A DNA stretch of 64,000 nt from NCBI GenBank assembly GCA_049999765.1, contig JBNGIQ010008438.1:65335-129334 (forward strand), given 5' to 3'. Position numbers and translations under genes: made by a program. Below are positions 1-11,721 of this stretch, piece by piece (position 1 is the stretch's first letter; each line of letters begins with the position of its first letter). A model generated the notes under the pieces. It ran no database searches. It saw only the letters and a program-made list of their open reading frames with translations, and was not told the origin of the DNA. The stretch is from Phaeoceros laevis (Eukaryota; Anthocerotophyta; Anthocerotopsida; Notothyladales).

Positions 1-742
1 GCCCCTCATGAGTTCTCTCAAGTTTTCACAACTCAAACTGGCACCAATCCTCTGTGGTCTTCGAGGAAAAACTGGCAATTACTTCACATAGGTCCAGTGA
101 CATAGCTATTTAGAATTGCTATTTTGTTTGCTCTAATCCTCTTGCTGTTGCACTTCCCAAAGTGACTATTCACTCATGTTTTTGATTCACGTTCAGGCGT
201 CATAGCCTCACGGCTTCATACGCTTAATGATAAATAAATAAATAAATTCAATATTTTATTCAACAAAACTTTGTCGAATCAATTCAAAACCCTTTTATTC
301 GACATTAGAAAGTCGAATACTTTGTAAAATACAACTATTTTTATGGTTTCGCAAGTGCTCATCCCTATCGCAGCTACTATCACTTTACTATCCCTAGTCG
401 CAGCTATCACTTTACTATCCCTAGTCGCAGCTACTATCGCTTTACTATCCCTAGTCCTACTACTCCTATCGCTAGCGTGTGATCTATTGGCCCAACAATC
501 ACCCGATAAAGCTTCTTCTCCTCCTTCCAAAGCATTTAAACAAGAAGATTGAGAGGATCAAAGGATCAAAGGTGGCTCGCCGCCTTATTTTTACAAGGGA
601 TTTGGAGTTCTAACTAGTCTACATGAGTATAAGCTAAAGCAACGACGACTCAATCGGTTGGCCGGACTGCATTTTTAACCCCGGATTGCACTAGCAATGA
701 CACAAGCAATTAGGGGACCTCAGCAAACGGCAATCGGAGATC
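1..742. other. Non-coding interval with AT-rich stretch and minisatellite
   Basis: No gene is recognised. The interval has an AAAT-rich run near 230-246 and a three-copy minisatellite (listed separately). Short open frames at 279-552 exist on both strands only because the minisatellite lacks stops. The 3' flank of the germin-like fragment lies at the right end. Confidence 0.5.
368..454. repeat. Minisatellite, 3 copies of a 27-30 bp unit
   Basis: Three consecutive copies starting TCGCAGCTA and ending CTATCCCTAG lie at 368-397 (30 bp), 398-424 (27 bp, one CTA triplet missing) and 425-454 (30 bp). A degenerate fourth start follows. The unit differences are multiples of three, which keeps frames open on both strands, but no protein similarity is seen. 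Confidence 0.85.
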
Positions 743-984
743 TCACATTTGTGCCTTCTGCTGCTTCACCACGTACTCCACTTGCATCTGGGTGATGCCC
801 AGATTTTTGGCCAGGACATCGACATGCAGGCCAGAGCTAAACAGTGCACCGGTGAAATTCTGCGCCGGAGAGTATTCCGTGTTCAGAGCAGGGATGACCC
901 ACGCCGACCCAGGACCCACATTCTTCATGAAGGAGCGAGCCTCGGGGAAGACTAACACTCCCCCTGCTTCAAGGTCGTTGCGTA
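743..984 (-). pseudogene. Germin-like (cupin) protein, C-terminal exon or fragment
   Basis: Read from about 984 down to the TGA at 743-745, this frame gives roughly 78 residues that look like the C-terminal third of a germin-like cupin. A GGVLVFPEARSF strand matches the usual GDVxVFPxG cupin strand. It is followed by an alanine/leucine stretch (VIPALNTE, where germins have ISALSSQNPG) and the terminal helix ALFSSGLHVDVLAKNLGI, close to the germin pattern ALFGS...DVLAKAF. An in-frame stop lies just upstream, and no exon with the HxHxxxxE metal-binding motif is visible between here and the DDB1 stop at 1343. The piece is therefore either the last exon of a gene whose other exons are lost or a relic. 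Germins are normally secreted apoplastic manganese proteins. The assignment rests on this C-terminal pattern only. Confidence 0.5.
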
Positions 985-1342
985 GAGCTTAGAGCTTTTC
1001 GGATGAGAATTGCGAACAGCAGACATGCAGGGAATGCGGTCACTCGATGGAATGAGATCACTCGACCAGCTCTTGCTGGCACATATTGATAGGGCATCTG
1101 GCAGCAGTGCGGGCGGGCGACATATATGGCGACGAAGCAACTGTGACATGCGGCCACAGTGTTTTTACAGCTCTGCTGGTTTGCCTCCATGGGCTTGGAA
1201 CTGCAATCTTGGGGCAGATCATGGACGTCCAAATCCTGGAATTCTTACCACCACAGAAGCAGCCTTGCATAGCTGACTGCGCACTTTGCTCCCCGAACAG
1301 ACTGCAGAGGAATGTACTATACATAAGAAGTCGACCAACTAC
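985..1342. other. DDB1 3' flank
   Basis: Sequence between the germin-like fragment and the DDB1 stop codon, expected to hold the DDB1 3' UTR. Frames here on both strands do not resemble known proteins, and no cupin metal-binding exon was found. Confidence 0.4.
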
Positions 1343-4300
1343 CTAGTGAAGTCTGGTTAGCTCCTCCACCCTTTTGCACAGCTCCTCAACGGGCACGTCC
1401 AGAGCTTCTGATATCTCATCCATACGGTGCCTGTTTAGATCCAGAAAAGACTCAATAAGGTCGCCATCCAGAAAATTCCTGGCCTCAACCGTCTTTCGCT
1501 CGTTGCTGAACGAGCGCCAGTGCTCATGGCTGAGGCCTCCAACTCCCTTGATTACTTTCACAAGTGCCTGCTGCAGCTTGTGCAGAAATTGGTATTGCTC
1601 CTGAGGCAGGGAGGCAATGACCCCTATAACGCCGTTGACGGTGCCAAAGATAACTGTAGGAATCTGGCTGGCTTCGCTGTCTGGTAATCTCATCACCAAC
1701 GATCCATGCCGGAATCGATTGACCATCTCTCCCAGGTGATACTCCCCAACTACTTCAAGTCTTGCCCTTTCCTCGTCTGTAGCAGCGTCGCTGTTTTTCC
1801 TCACTGTAAACAGATTAAAGCTGTTTTCTGCTCCAAGGAATGTGTCGTCATCCAGAATTTCAACTGCTGTCATCCAATTTGCGTTGTAGTCACGAGCACG
1901 CTCCTCTATGGCACCTTCTTCAGGCTGACAAAAAACCATAGGCAAACGGATTAGAGCAGGTGGGGGTTATCAAAGCAGTCAGTAGCCCCACAAAAAAATT
2001 CACTGTCAAGATGCGAAGTTGAAGGCACCAACCTTGTAAATCAGAAGGGATATGGACTTCATAAGATCTCCAACAACCACGAAATCCCCTCTTGACTGGA
2101 CAAATAATGCCAAAATATGGCCATGATGGCCACACTCAGACTGCAATTCCCGTGTCCCGTCATCTCGGAGGACCCACTTGTACAGCTGGATCTTTTGATT
2201 GATCCCAGCTAGCAGCTTGCCGTTGAATGCATTCAGATTATACACTGCTCCTTTTGTCTCCTTCTCTGCTATCAGTTGCAACTTTCCATCCTCCACCATG
2301 AAGACAAGTATCCTCCCCTGTCAGATCAGAGTATACCATGACAAATCTGTCATCCCAAATTGCATCGAATTGAAGTATCTTAACAAACAGGATGAGAAAG
2401 TCCAGATTTGTTACCTTACTCGGCTCATTTTCCTCAGGAAGGGCATATGCCGTTCCCACACAGTAGTAAACACTAGGGTCATCAGCAAATGAGCACGTGA
2501 TGATTGAACAGCCATTCTCGTATGTGTCAAGAGGGAAGGAAGCCACAAACTCAAAAGTCTGGTCATCAATCAGCCTCACAAAGTGGGTCTCCATATCCTC
2601 ATTAGATGCATTCTGAGAGTACTTGGCACTACAAATCGCAAATGTATGTGATTGCTCCTGGTGACAAATACGGCGAGGATGTTCACCCAAAGGAACAGTC
2701 CGGATGTGCAGCTTCTGAATGTCATCAATTGTCCCAATAGTCAGCGCCCCTTCCTTTCCGATAGCCAAGCTGCCCACAGAAGGGTTCCAACACATCAAAA
2801 CTGAGTGAAGACTGCCTTAGGTTCCTCTCGCTTTGAGGTGCACCTAGTCCTACAAACAAAAAAGAACTTGCATATTCATGACAGGGAAGACCAAATTGGA
2901 GTGGTTGTACCTATCTGGGAATGGTGCAGAGTTGAACGGGCACATATGATTAACCTCCTTCAAGTTAACATTGCTGTACAGAAGTTTACGGTTACTGCTG
3001 TAAATCACTGTTGGTCGATCAGAGGCTGCAAATACATGAGTTGCATTCTTGGACCGGAAGGTGCGAAGAGTAATTGGCTGAGTACCAAGCGAAATCTTTT
3101 TTCTGTCCACTAGCAGTCCAGTTTGGATATCCAACACAAAATTAAAGAGGTGACCATCTCCCAGTGCACAGAGCAGATACGGTATCTGGACCAACACCAC
3201 ACCCAAAACACATTAGCAAGAGTATTTCAATGTACAAATTCACAACAGAACCTGGAGAGTCAGCAAGACCAGTTACTTACGCCTTCAAATGCACAAAATA
3301 GGACAGACCGCGGGATAATTTCTCCGCCAAGGCTTTCCTTCGTAATCATCTCCAGGTTCGGAAGCGAGAATATGCGGACACTAATGTCCGTCCACATCCC
3401 GACAGCTGCCAAGTGGCTCCGGTCTAGATCCTCTCCCACTGGATTGATATCAAGGCAGGAGACTTCATATTCGAGCTGAACATGTCTCACCTGTGTGAGC
3501 GTTCCCGGTCCTATCTCAAAATATACTAGATTTCCACCACCTGTAGCTAGTAACACCTGCCAAGGCAGCCAATCGTCACAATCAGCTCTTGTCTTGCTCA
3601 AGATATAATAAAAACAGGTGGCTTCTCAACCGACCAATATCACACCTGCGAGGCATTTGCTGTTGCCACGTTTATAGAGATTCCTGCCGGCGCTCTCCAT
3701 TCTGTAAGCTGTCTTCCAGAAGCAGCATTTACAACCCGAAGTGAGCTTGCTGTTACCTGCAACGAACATAACCATTGTTGAAATCCAATTTACAGAGTTT
3801 TTTAAGACAAGAATCTGTATCTATACACACTCTCAATTTGCAAAGCCAGATGGTCTACATATTGCAATTGTACTTTTATTGCTTACCTGCACGAGCTGGT
3901 CATGGACAGCATTATGACAGAATAGAGTTTGACCTTCAGAGTCGAAGCCCTCAATTTCTGTCTCTTCCAATTCATCGTCATCATTCATAGCTAGAACACG
4001 TGTCTCACTTATGAAGCTAACGACCAAAAACTTGTCATAGGCGTCCATTGATGATGCGCGGAGTGACCACATGCCTTTAATGCCTTGCAACTCAGCAGAA
4101 GCCTGTATCATGGTCAGTCTAGCTCAGCAAAGAATCATTATAAAAGGGCAAGGACATAGTAGACAGGCAGGACCACAAGACAATGTACCTGCTCATTGAT
4201 TCCAATACCATTTCGGACAATCCGGAGGGAGCCGTCCTTGAATGCTCCTGAGCATGTGACTACTTGCCCTTGCCCCTGCCTCTCCAAGTCCACGACACAT

Positions 4301-7300
4301 AAATCCACGATCGGCCCAAGATTTACGAAGCTCTCTAGAACTTCCACATAAGAACCTTTTCCATCATGTTGTGAATTTAGCCTAATGAGCTGCACAGGCA
4401 ATGCAATGTTACACAGCTATCAGGAAATCAAGAACAAGCTGGTGCAGAAATGGGTGAAGTCTTACTTGTGAGTCTCCATAGCTAGAACCAACATAGACCA
4501 CACCATTGTCAAGATAGGCGAGGGTTGAAGCAGCAGATGTTTCCCCAAGAGGCTCAACTTTCAGTCCTTCCACCCTGCAGGACAATTTGCCAAATATATC
4601 TGAAACAGCAATTCCAATTCATGCTTGTATACACCACAGCAATTATGCGTCCAATTACCTTTCCTTGTCGTGTGTGATGACAAGAAGATGAAGCATGCCT
4701 GCATAGTCACTGAGGAGGTACCGTGAACCATCCACATCGACTCTTCCATAGGCTTTCGTGATTGACTGCATGGCAGGATTTCTCACCATCAGAAGACCTT
4801 TCAGTAACCAGGGCAGATCAACAGATGTAAGATGTTCAGACTGTGAACATCTTACACGTGTCTCGAAGTCTAGCCTCCACTACGGGAAACCATTGAATCA
4901 CAACCTCTCATGAAGATCTGAGGATAACAAGTCATACTACATTTATGGCTTTGCAAGGGAAGATTACCGGTCGAATAGGAATCGCTTTGAAAACCTTTCC
5001 ATTGTAGTAAACAATGGTTTGTTCACCAATGATGATTGCCCCACCAAGTGGAAGAGGGACAGGGATCAACAAACCAGCACCATTATCCAAGTTGTTCTGT
5101 GACCAAGGACCCTCTCCAAAATCTTTCTCCTTCAGTTGTATTTCATATGTTTTTACATGTCGCGCATCCTTGTTATCCTGCAAATCAACACAACCTAAGC
5201 CCTTTGACTTAATGAAAAGCCTCATCCAGTCAACAATTGTCAGGTGTCCAACTCAAGCTGCTAAACTGCTTGACGACACATCATGGAAAGGCAAACAGCA
5301 GAGAGATACTGGTGTTTAAGCTTCCAATCTGACATGGCAAACCTCCAACAGGTAGGAGGACATTTAGGGTCATAACAAACCTGGTATAGGACAGCAATTG
5401 TTGGCTTCTGACACCCATACAGAAACTTGATATCCAGAACTTGAAGTTCCTCTAACCTGCATCAGGGAACTTCCGGTGATGCTTTCAAAGAGGTGGTGCT
5501 ATCGGAACAAACCACCACCTCAGCCAACCTTTCCTGACCACTACTACAGACAATGTGACGTCTCACATTATCCACTGATGCCCCTTTGGAAGATAAAAGA
5601 TGAGTGCAGCCATGCACTCAAGCTTCAAGCAAATCACCAGTAACAGCTCTGCCCGTAAATCAAGAAATGTTTCAACGAGGCACCAAGGGGGTACCCTGAC
5701 ACAAAGGACGAGTAAGGTTGGCTAGATACCGAATGTTGAAAGCTTCCTTCAGATGTCCTCTAGCGTCAATTGGGATGACCTGCAATAAATCCAATAGCGT
5801 GCTAAAACGTGAAAGGAAACAACTCTGCCTCATCAAGGTGTCTTGCAGCTGCTCTATATTCTATCTTCCTCCAAGAACCTAAAGAAGAACACACTTCATG
5901 ACCCTACATGATGCCCAGCAGATAGTGAATTATACTCCTTCAGGCTCGGGAACAGGCTAACTAACCTTGAACAATCCATCATAGAGATGAAGCCCTATGA
6001 GCCTGCACTCTGGATCAACGATTCCAATCTGGTACATAAATGAAAGAGACAGCTGTCATTCCTGCGTGTCCTCCAAAGCTTTACGGACAAAACACTTTAA
6101 GAGGAACAGTGTGAGGAGGCACATGGCACACGGGGACAACCTGGCCATTGTCTGTGGGACGGCCAATCCTGTCTGACACATCGCCCATTGCTCTGAGACA
6201 ACAACCACAGTCTCTCAGCTATTTGTGCTTACAAAACATATCCGAATAAGATGTGCAATAGACTGCTACTACAGATCTTTACGGTTACTGCAAAATTATT
6301 TGACCCGATACACACTACAGGCAAGGAGTTCAAAGAAAAGCACCTAGTATTGAGCTCATTTGTTTCCGAATCCCATTGCAATACACAAAATTTGTAGCGT
6401 TCTGTCGATATGAATAGCACATCTTGAGTATCGCCCTGCACGGCACCATCACCTGTGCTTTACATGCCGGGTCACAAATGCCAATGCTAGAATCCACCTT
6501 GGAAGGTTTCATGCCTGTCTTGATAAGAAAGAGCACTGAACTAACCGGAGGCCGGAAGAGTTCAAGAGTCGCGATGCGTCCATAGATTGGAACATCAAGC
6601 ATAGGCTGCAAAAGCAGAATCACATAGCTCAAGAGGAGGACTATAGCAGAATAAAGAACCGTTTAGAATGTTCCAGCTGAATCAGAGTTCACAGGCAGTT
6701 TCTGGCGAAACAACACAACATGCAGTTCCAACATGAGGAATGCAGTGAACATTGACCCGGCAAGGAAAGCAAACCACACTAGTGTCCTGCTGAATCCAAC
6801 ATTGCATCGAAAAAGAAGTACCTGTAATCCTTGCGAAGTGAGGAGATGAATCTCAATTCGTGTGCATTTTCTGAGTGATCGAGTTAAGAACTCGAACAGG
6901 GCAACAAAACGAATGGCTGCAAGTGAATCTAACAATTGTGCAAGACAAATGCAACCAGCTCTCCAATAAACCTAAGTCTGCGAGGACTGCATCAAAGCAT
7001 AATCCACAATGGTATGAATTATTGAGCGCCGATTGTGCGAAGACTCTGAACTGCTCTATCAATCTTCGAAACAAAGATTAGGTCATTCAGTGCTGAACCT
7101 GCAGAACAGAAGCATCGACCAATGCCACCTCACAGTAAGCAAGCAGAGGTGGCAGCCCAAATCTCACAAAACCTCTAGCCGAACCCTAATCAAAGCCGCA
7201 ACCGGACGAGGTCATGAAGAACTATGCACTCTGCAACAAATTCCCTCATCACAGCATCGCCAGCCAATCTGGTACCGCGACAGAAGAGATTAGCTGGCTG

Positions 7301-7452
7301 TGCAGCCAACAACACCAAATACGCAGATGCAGCACACGCGCAGGATACGCTATAATCAGATTGAGCTCATTGGGGCTGGTGAAGTTGCCGACACACGAGT
7401 GCGTCACGTTGGTAGGCTTGTGCGCCGTGACCACATAGTTGAACACGCTCAT
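1343..7452 (-). CDS. DDB1: DNA damage-binding protein 1 (CUL4 E3 ligase adaptor)
   Basis: DDB1 is the triple beta-propeller adaptor of CUL4-RBX1 ubiquitin ligases. It acts in the nucleus and cytosol, docking DCAF substrate receptors for DNA repair and light signalling. Nineteen exons on the minus strand can be joined by GT-AG introns: 7349-7452, 6822-6870, 6546-6605, 6344-6435, 6141-6192, 5966-6028, 5730-5779, 5381-5456, 4968-5177, 4659-4765, 4466-4574, 4189-4389, 3887-4102, 3646-3756, 3281-3556, 2911-3185, 2415-2769, 2033-2317 and 1343-1924. These sum to 3273 bases, 1090 residues plus stop, matching plant DDB1 (about 1088). The start [19 protein letters not shown], the internal [12 protein letters not shown] and [12 protein letters not shown], and the end [15 protein letters not shown] are typical of plant DDB1. 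All junction phases agree. Most introns are about 75-215 bases, intron 1 is 478. The gene looks intact. Confidence 0.96.
6871..7348 (-). other. DDB1 intron 1 (478 bp)
   Basis: The longest DDB1 intron. Its donor follows ...ATAGC at 7349 and its acceptor CAG precedes AAAATGCACACG at 6870. The split codon GC|A restores alanine in the conserved [16 protein letters not shown] segment. No other gene is visible inside it. Confidence 0.75.
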
Positions 7453-8036
7453 GGCGGGCGAATTGCGAACTCACACCGTGCTCGGCAGCACGCACCTCCT
7501 CCAGCTCCAAGGTCGTTAGAATTTCAGGATTCGTGCTCTGCTCAGCAGGCCACCAGAGCAGCTGGGCTTCTTGAGGCCAGCTGCGCCTGAGGGGACGGTA
7601 ACTTGGCGGGCTGGCAAAACAGGACCATAATTCTGTCAGAAGAGTGACCAGATCAAAGTAACGAGGTTGACTAGCCTGATGAGAGGTCCATATGGGAACA
7701 GTCTACATTCTGTAATAAGCAGCCTGCCAGTTGTCACAGGGGAACTGAAAGGATAAAGACTAATGGGATGATCACATGCAAGGCTTGAAGCCGGTAAACT
7801 TTCTTCCTATCAGGCAAGGGTGTTTCTTCCTCACTCCGCCGGATGTGAATGAGATCTCCTCAAAGGGTACGTATTAATAAGTTACTTCGTGGCCATATTC
7901 CCAACTGTCAGGCCTTCTGAAGCCCCTGTCTAACGTCCGATCGGCGGTGATGTGTAGCGTCCCTTGAGCTCCGGGCGGGCCCCTGCGATTGCCGCCAAAT
8001 TCGCACGCTCTTCGCAGCAGTCGGACTTTGGAAGCC
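7453..8036. promoter_or_regulatory. Shared 584-bp interval between divergent DDB1 and MED18
   Basis: The start codons of DDB1 (minus, 7452) and MED18 (plus, 8037) face away from each other across 584 bases, which must hold both 5' UTRs and both promoters. No clear TATA box is seen near either start. This is the usual arrangement of a bidirectional housekeeping promoter, but co-regulation is inferred only from position. Confidence 0.55.
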
Positions 8037-8850
8037 ATGGAGTGCGTGGTGCAGGGCGTGATAGAGACGCAGCATGTTACAGCTTTAGAGGTGCTGTTGC
8101 AAGGACTGTGTGGAGGCAACAAGGAAACCATCAAAGTGCACGAGATCCGGCTCAAGAGCGGGCCCAACCTGGGAGCGGTTCCCTCCGATTTGCACCTGTT
8201 GTGCGATTTGTCCCGGCCCGAACCAGCTTGGACAGGTAATTGGATGTCTTTGCAGAATACCCCTGTCTCTGAAACCCTCGTTTCCGGACCCTTTTTTGCT
8301 GACAGGACGCTGTGTGTTGTGGAAGCTCGCCATTTGGGAGGAGCTCTGCGGGGAGCAGGGGCGGAGCAGCTGCCGGCGCTTGTGCGCAATGTGTTGGAGG
8401 CCAACATGAGCGCCAACGCTCTCAAGTTTTTGTACATGCTTGGGTACAAGCTTGACTATGAGTTTCTGAGAACAGGATTTGCTTTCCGTTATGTCCGCGG
8501 AGTGCCAATATATGTCTCAGTGACCACCATTTGCAAGATCCCCAAGCTTCATTCCCTCAACGAAGCCATTGCAGTAACGCCAGGTTTGCTCATACAGTAG
8601 CGTCTTGTACTGCTTTCGTTTCTCCAGTCAGCCTCTCTGGCTAATTTCCTGATGCCTAATGCTAGGTCTACACTTGGTGGAAGTATCAGCACCATCATCG
8701 ACGGATAATTATAGTGAGGTTGTTGCGGCAATGTCGTCGTTTGCAGAGTTTGTGGCTCCTCTGGTCCATCTTTCGAAGCCAGGCATATCCATGGGAGTTG
8801 TGCCAACAGCTGGAACTGCTGCAGCTACGCTTACGTCTAGGGAGTCCTAA
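8037..8850 (+). CDS. MED18: Mediator complex subunit 18
   Basis: MED18 is a head-module subunit of Mediator, linking transcription factors to RNA polymerase II. Three exons, 8037-8235, 8326-8583 and 8666-8850, give 642 bases, 213 residues plus stop, close to the 219 residues of Arabidopsis MED18. Recognisable family stretches are MECVVQGVIETQH at the start, VRNVLEANMSANALKFLYML in the middle, and FVAPLVHLSKPGISMGVVPT near the end. Both junctions are phase 1. The exon 2 acceptor was placed at GTGGAAG|CTCGCC because it alone continues the conserved PEPAWT-ARHLGGALRGAG reading. Intron 1 is 90 bases, in frame and without stop, so its retention would insert 30 residues. The gene appears intact and is divergent from DDB1. 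Confidence 0.93.
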
Positions 8851-9921
8851 AGGGGGTGTGAAGCAGCGGGCAGAGCATGCCGTTCTTGTTCACGCGCTCC
8901 AGTAATTTGGACAAATCATCTCTGGACATGCTGAATTGGCTCGGGGCGAAGGCATGAAGATCAGGGGTCTTCAACAACCCTTTGCCCGACTGGTAAGACT
9001 CACAGACACCAGGAACCGTGCTGCAATCTGGGTGTTGGTGTCGATTAGGCTGACAGTCTTTGTGCTGTGTAACTGCAGAAGTATTGCTTAACATGCCAGG
9101 ATCCCTGCTGCGTGTACCTGAGGTGCCTACCTAATGGAATCCGCAGTTTCAACTTTGTCCTAATTCTGGTCTCCCTGGCGATGAGACTGGTGCTCAGTTA
9201 ACTTCAAGCATCTACATCAACTGAAAACTGCAGCGTTTACAAAGTACTGTGTTCTAGCTACGTGTGTCCATGCAGTTACTGCTCTCAGAGAATTCAGACT
9301 CATTCAAGGCCTACGACATCATCGGTTGGTATCTTCTCATGGGAGGTTGGAGCCATCAAACCGAGTCCTCACTAAGGTGGCAGTGCAAAGCTGACACCCT
9401 CGTGGACCTGTTCTCAAACTGCGGAGCTGGAAGGCGACAACAGTGTGACAAGTTGCGAATAACAAAGCGGAGACATGAAACATGCACTACACGGGGCTTG
9501 AGCTGAGGACAAGGGGACAAGCTTGATCACAGACGTGGAAAAACACTGACTTTGTATGTTTGTTGGCCACAGCTTGGTGAACGTTTGCGCAAAAGTGTTG
9601 TAATTTTGTGGAAGTGTCCGACGTAACATAGGGGACCTGTACAGCTGTACACAACAAACCACCCAATGAACATCCACCACCACGGTGACAGAAACTTGTG
9701 CTAAGGTGCCCTACAATAGTTGGAGGGCAGGTTTGGAAGTAGGCAAAGCACCGAGTGAGCACATGGTGAGTTAGAGAAACTGTAGGATCAATACATAGGA
9801 AGGGTGAAGGGTCCTAGAAGCTTATGGGTGGCTAGCCATGGATGACGGGAGGTATGCCAAAGAGGATATAGACTAAGGTGGAAACTGCTGTTCTGTGACG
9901 AGCACTGCTCGTGCGCTGTAA
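8851..9921. other. Intergenic, MED18 3' side
   Basis: No recognisable gene. Short open frames on the minus strand between 9414 and 9762 show no motif. The left end should contain the MED18 3' UTR. Confidence 0.4.
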
Positions 9922-10127
9922 GCCTGTAACCTGGTGTCGTGCTCGCAGACCACTCTATACTTAAGAGTATAACACTGATCTTGGACTTGCTTTTTGCTCA
10001 CATTCCCACATGGTTCGGATTAATGCCTGTAACCTGGTGTCGTGCGCGCAGACCACTCTAGACTTCAGAGTATAAAACTGATCTTTGACTTGCTTTTAGC
10101 TCACATTCCCACATGGTTCGGATTAAT
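9922..10127. repeat. Direct tandem duplication, 2 x 103 bp
   Basis: Copy 1 (9922-10024) and copy 2 (10025-10127) both start GCCTGTAACCTGGTGTCGTG and end CATGGTTCGGATTAAT. They differ at only a handful of positions and abut exactly. It is a recent segmental duplication with no coding sense. Confidence 0.9.
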
Positions 10128-10304
10128 GTCTTACCAACCAAGAGGAAGCTGCCCGGGATCCCACAGCTACTGTCCCGATGTCATGAACATGAGAAAAAAC
10201 TTGAGGTCAACAACAGCATGTACTGGGCCATGACATGAGAAAAACGTCAGGTCAACAACTGGAGGAACTTGCTCGAACAAGAAGTTCGTGATCCACTCAA
10301 GTAA
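10128..10304. other. 3' flank of tRNA-Pro with short direct repeat
   Basis: A near-repeat beginning CATGAGAAAAA occurs at 10188-10213 and 10234-10259. On the tRNA (minus) strand the A runs read as T runs. The run at 10240-10244 gives TTTTT about 60 bases beyond the tRNA end, a possible RNA polymerase III stop. Confidence 0.45.
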
Positions 10305-10376
10305 GGGGCATTGCGAGAATCGAACTCGCGACCTCTTGCACCCTAAGCAAGAATCATACCACTAGACCAAATGCCC
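10305..10376 (-). tRNA. tRNA-Pro (anticodon AGG)
   Basis: The 72-nt cloverleaf on the minus strand starts GGGCATTTGGTCTAGTGGTA, the typical plant nuclear tRNA-Pro start. The acceptor stem GGGCATT pairs with AATGCCC. The anticodon arm is CTTGC-TTAGGGT-GCAAG with anticodon AGG, and the T arm GCGAG-TTCGATT-CTCGC carries the B box. The discriminator is C, and no CCA or intron is encoded. The anticodon stem and the T stem stay fully paired. Box A and box B needed for polymerase III are present inside the gene. Confidence 0.95.
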
Positions 10377-11721
10377 ACCATACACGTCACCTTGGCTTAA
10401 TTATATATCAATGTTTGGCTGTGGGGTGTGTGTTCGTAGATGATGATTCGGCAAGGTCTGGTCATCGCTGATAGCGTATTCAGTTTGGAAAGGTGTCCGC
10501 CAAATATTGGACGCGACAATCACCAATCAGCCAACTAATTGACTGCGCAGGGCTTCTAGGTGATGATGATGCCCTTTCAATCTTTGAGGAGCGCGTGTGG
10601 AAACCCACACTTTCGCGCTGTTATGAACTTATGATTACGTCCACTGGATCATTGTCTTCATCTTTTCTGCTAGAACATTAAGTGCAACGGAACTGACTAA
10701 AGCATCATAGTACAGATACGAGAAATGACCATTAGTGTGAACGAGCATGGTGCGCAGTTAGGCCAGTTAGAGCTCGCAGTAACAAGGATCTGATGATCCG
10801 CGTGCTCAGTCAGCGATTCCAGGTTTTGACCCGGGTGGATCCTCTAAAGAAACCAGCAGCGTAATAATTTGCCGTGGTCTCATTATGGCATTGGATTCAT
10901 CCGATACATATAACTTACACTCCATTGCAGCCCCTGATGAACCTTTGCGAACATCGAGCGTGGATACACAGAAAATTTCAGCCCTTCCCGCGAACCAATC
11001 AGCATGAGCCCCTGTCCCCGCCCTGGGCTTCACACAACTACTTGAGAAAGTTTCAAAAGTTCACCAAAAGCTGTGCTTTTGGTGAACTACCCCATTGTCA
11101 AAACAAGGGTACCCTTCTTTGTGCGAGAGCAGGAGTGTCGTTAAGGAACAGGCGCTTGCGGTTTTCACCCGTAACGCATGAGGGCGGTCTTGCAGTCCTG
11201 AAGCAGGCCGAACAGCGGACTCCTCTAGGCCCTGATCCCACATTGTCCATTCTGTTGATCCTTGAAGTAATTTGGAGAACCGAGGTAAACACGCCATAAA
11301 ACCATCTCCTTGTCACTGCTCCAGCCTGGGCTATGAGTCATTTGTGGGAGAGAGCTACCTGTACGGTGACATGAGATTCCGATGGAGATGCAAATCAGGC
11401 ATTTCGCTGGTGAGCTTGCACCGTCCTTGGAATTGAAAACGAGTGACAAGAAGCCCTCCCCCTCCCTAGGTGTAGCAAACAGCTTTGAGTTTTAAGCAGC
11501 ATCCATGGCACATATTAGCATCTAGGAGAATGCAGGTAGACCTAGTAGGCTCCAAATTCTGGTCTACAACTTGGCTGCAGGGCCTCACAAGCCGACTTAC
11601 AGCACCGAACCCTCACCTCGTCCTCAGACACTACTCACCATGGAGAGGTCACAAGAGACCTAAGTTTGGACAAGAGTGCCCATCCCTCCCCTTCTTGAAC
11701 ACTTGCAATTGGTAGACCTCC
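10377..11721. other. Intergenic between tRNA-Pro and GST
   Basis: No recognisable gene. Several open frames of 70-140 codons on both strands between 10800 and 11450 lack motifs. The interval contains the perfect hairpin at 11058-11088 (listed separately), and the right end should hold the GST 3' UTR. Confidence 0.4.
11058..11088. repeat. Perfect inverted repeat, 14-bp arms, 3-nt loop
   Basis: The left arm AGTTCACCAAAAGC (11058-11071) and right arm GCTTTTGGTGAACT (11075-11088) are exact reverse complements separated by TGT. Nothing coding surrounds it. It could be a folded RNA 3' end, a cruciform or the relic of a small foldback element. Confidence 0.85.

Noticed and set aside
279-552. Two short open frames on opposite strands with repeated hydrophobic or charged residues
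   Set aside because: Both are translations of the minisatellite, which happens to lack stops. No start context, homology or conserved domain supports a protein.
8301-8325. Alternative MED18 exon 2 acceptor at CTGACAG|GACGCTG
   Set aside because: It breaks the reading frame given the phase-1 exon 1 end and does not yield the conserved RHLGGALRGAG continuation. The acceptor at 8325 does.
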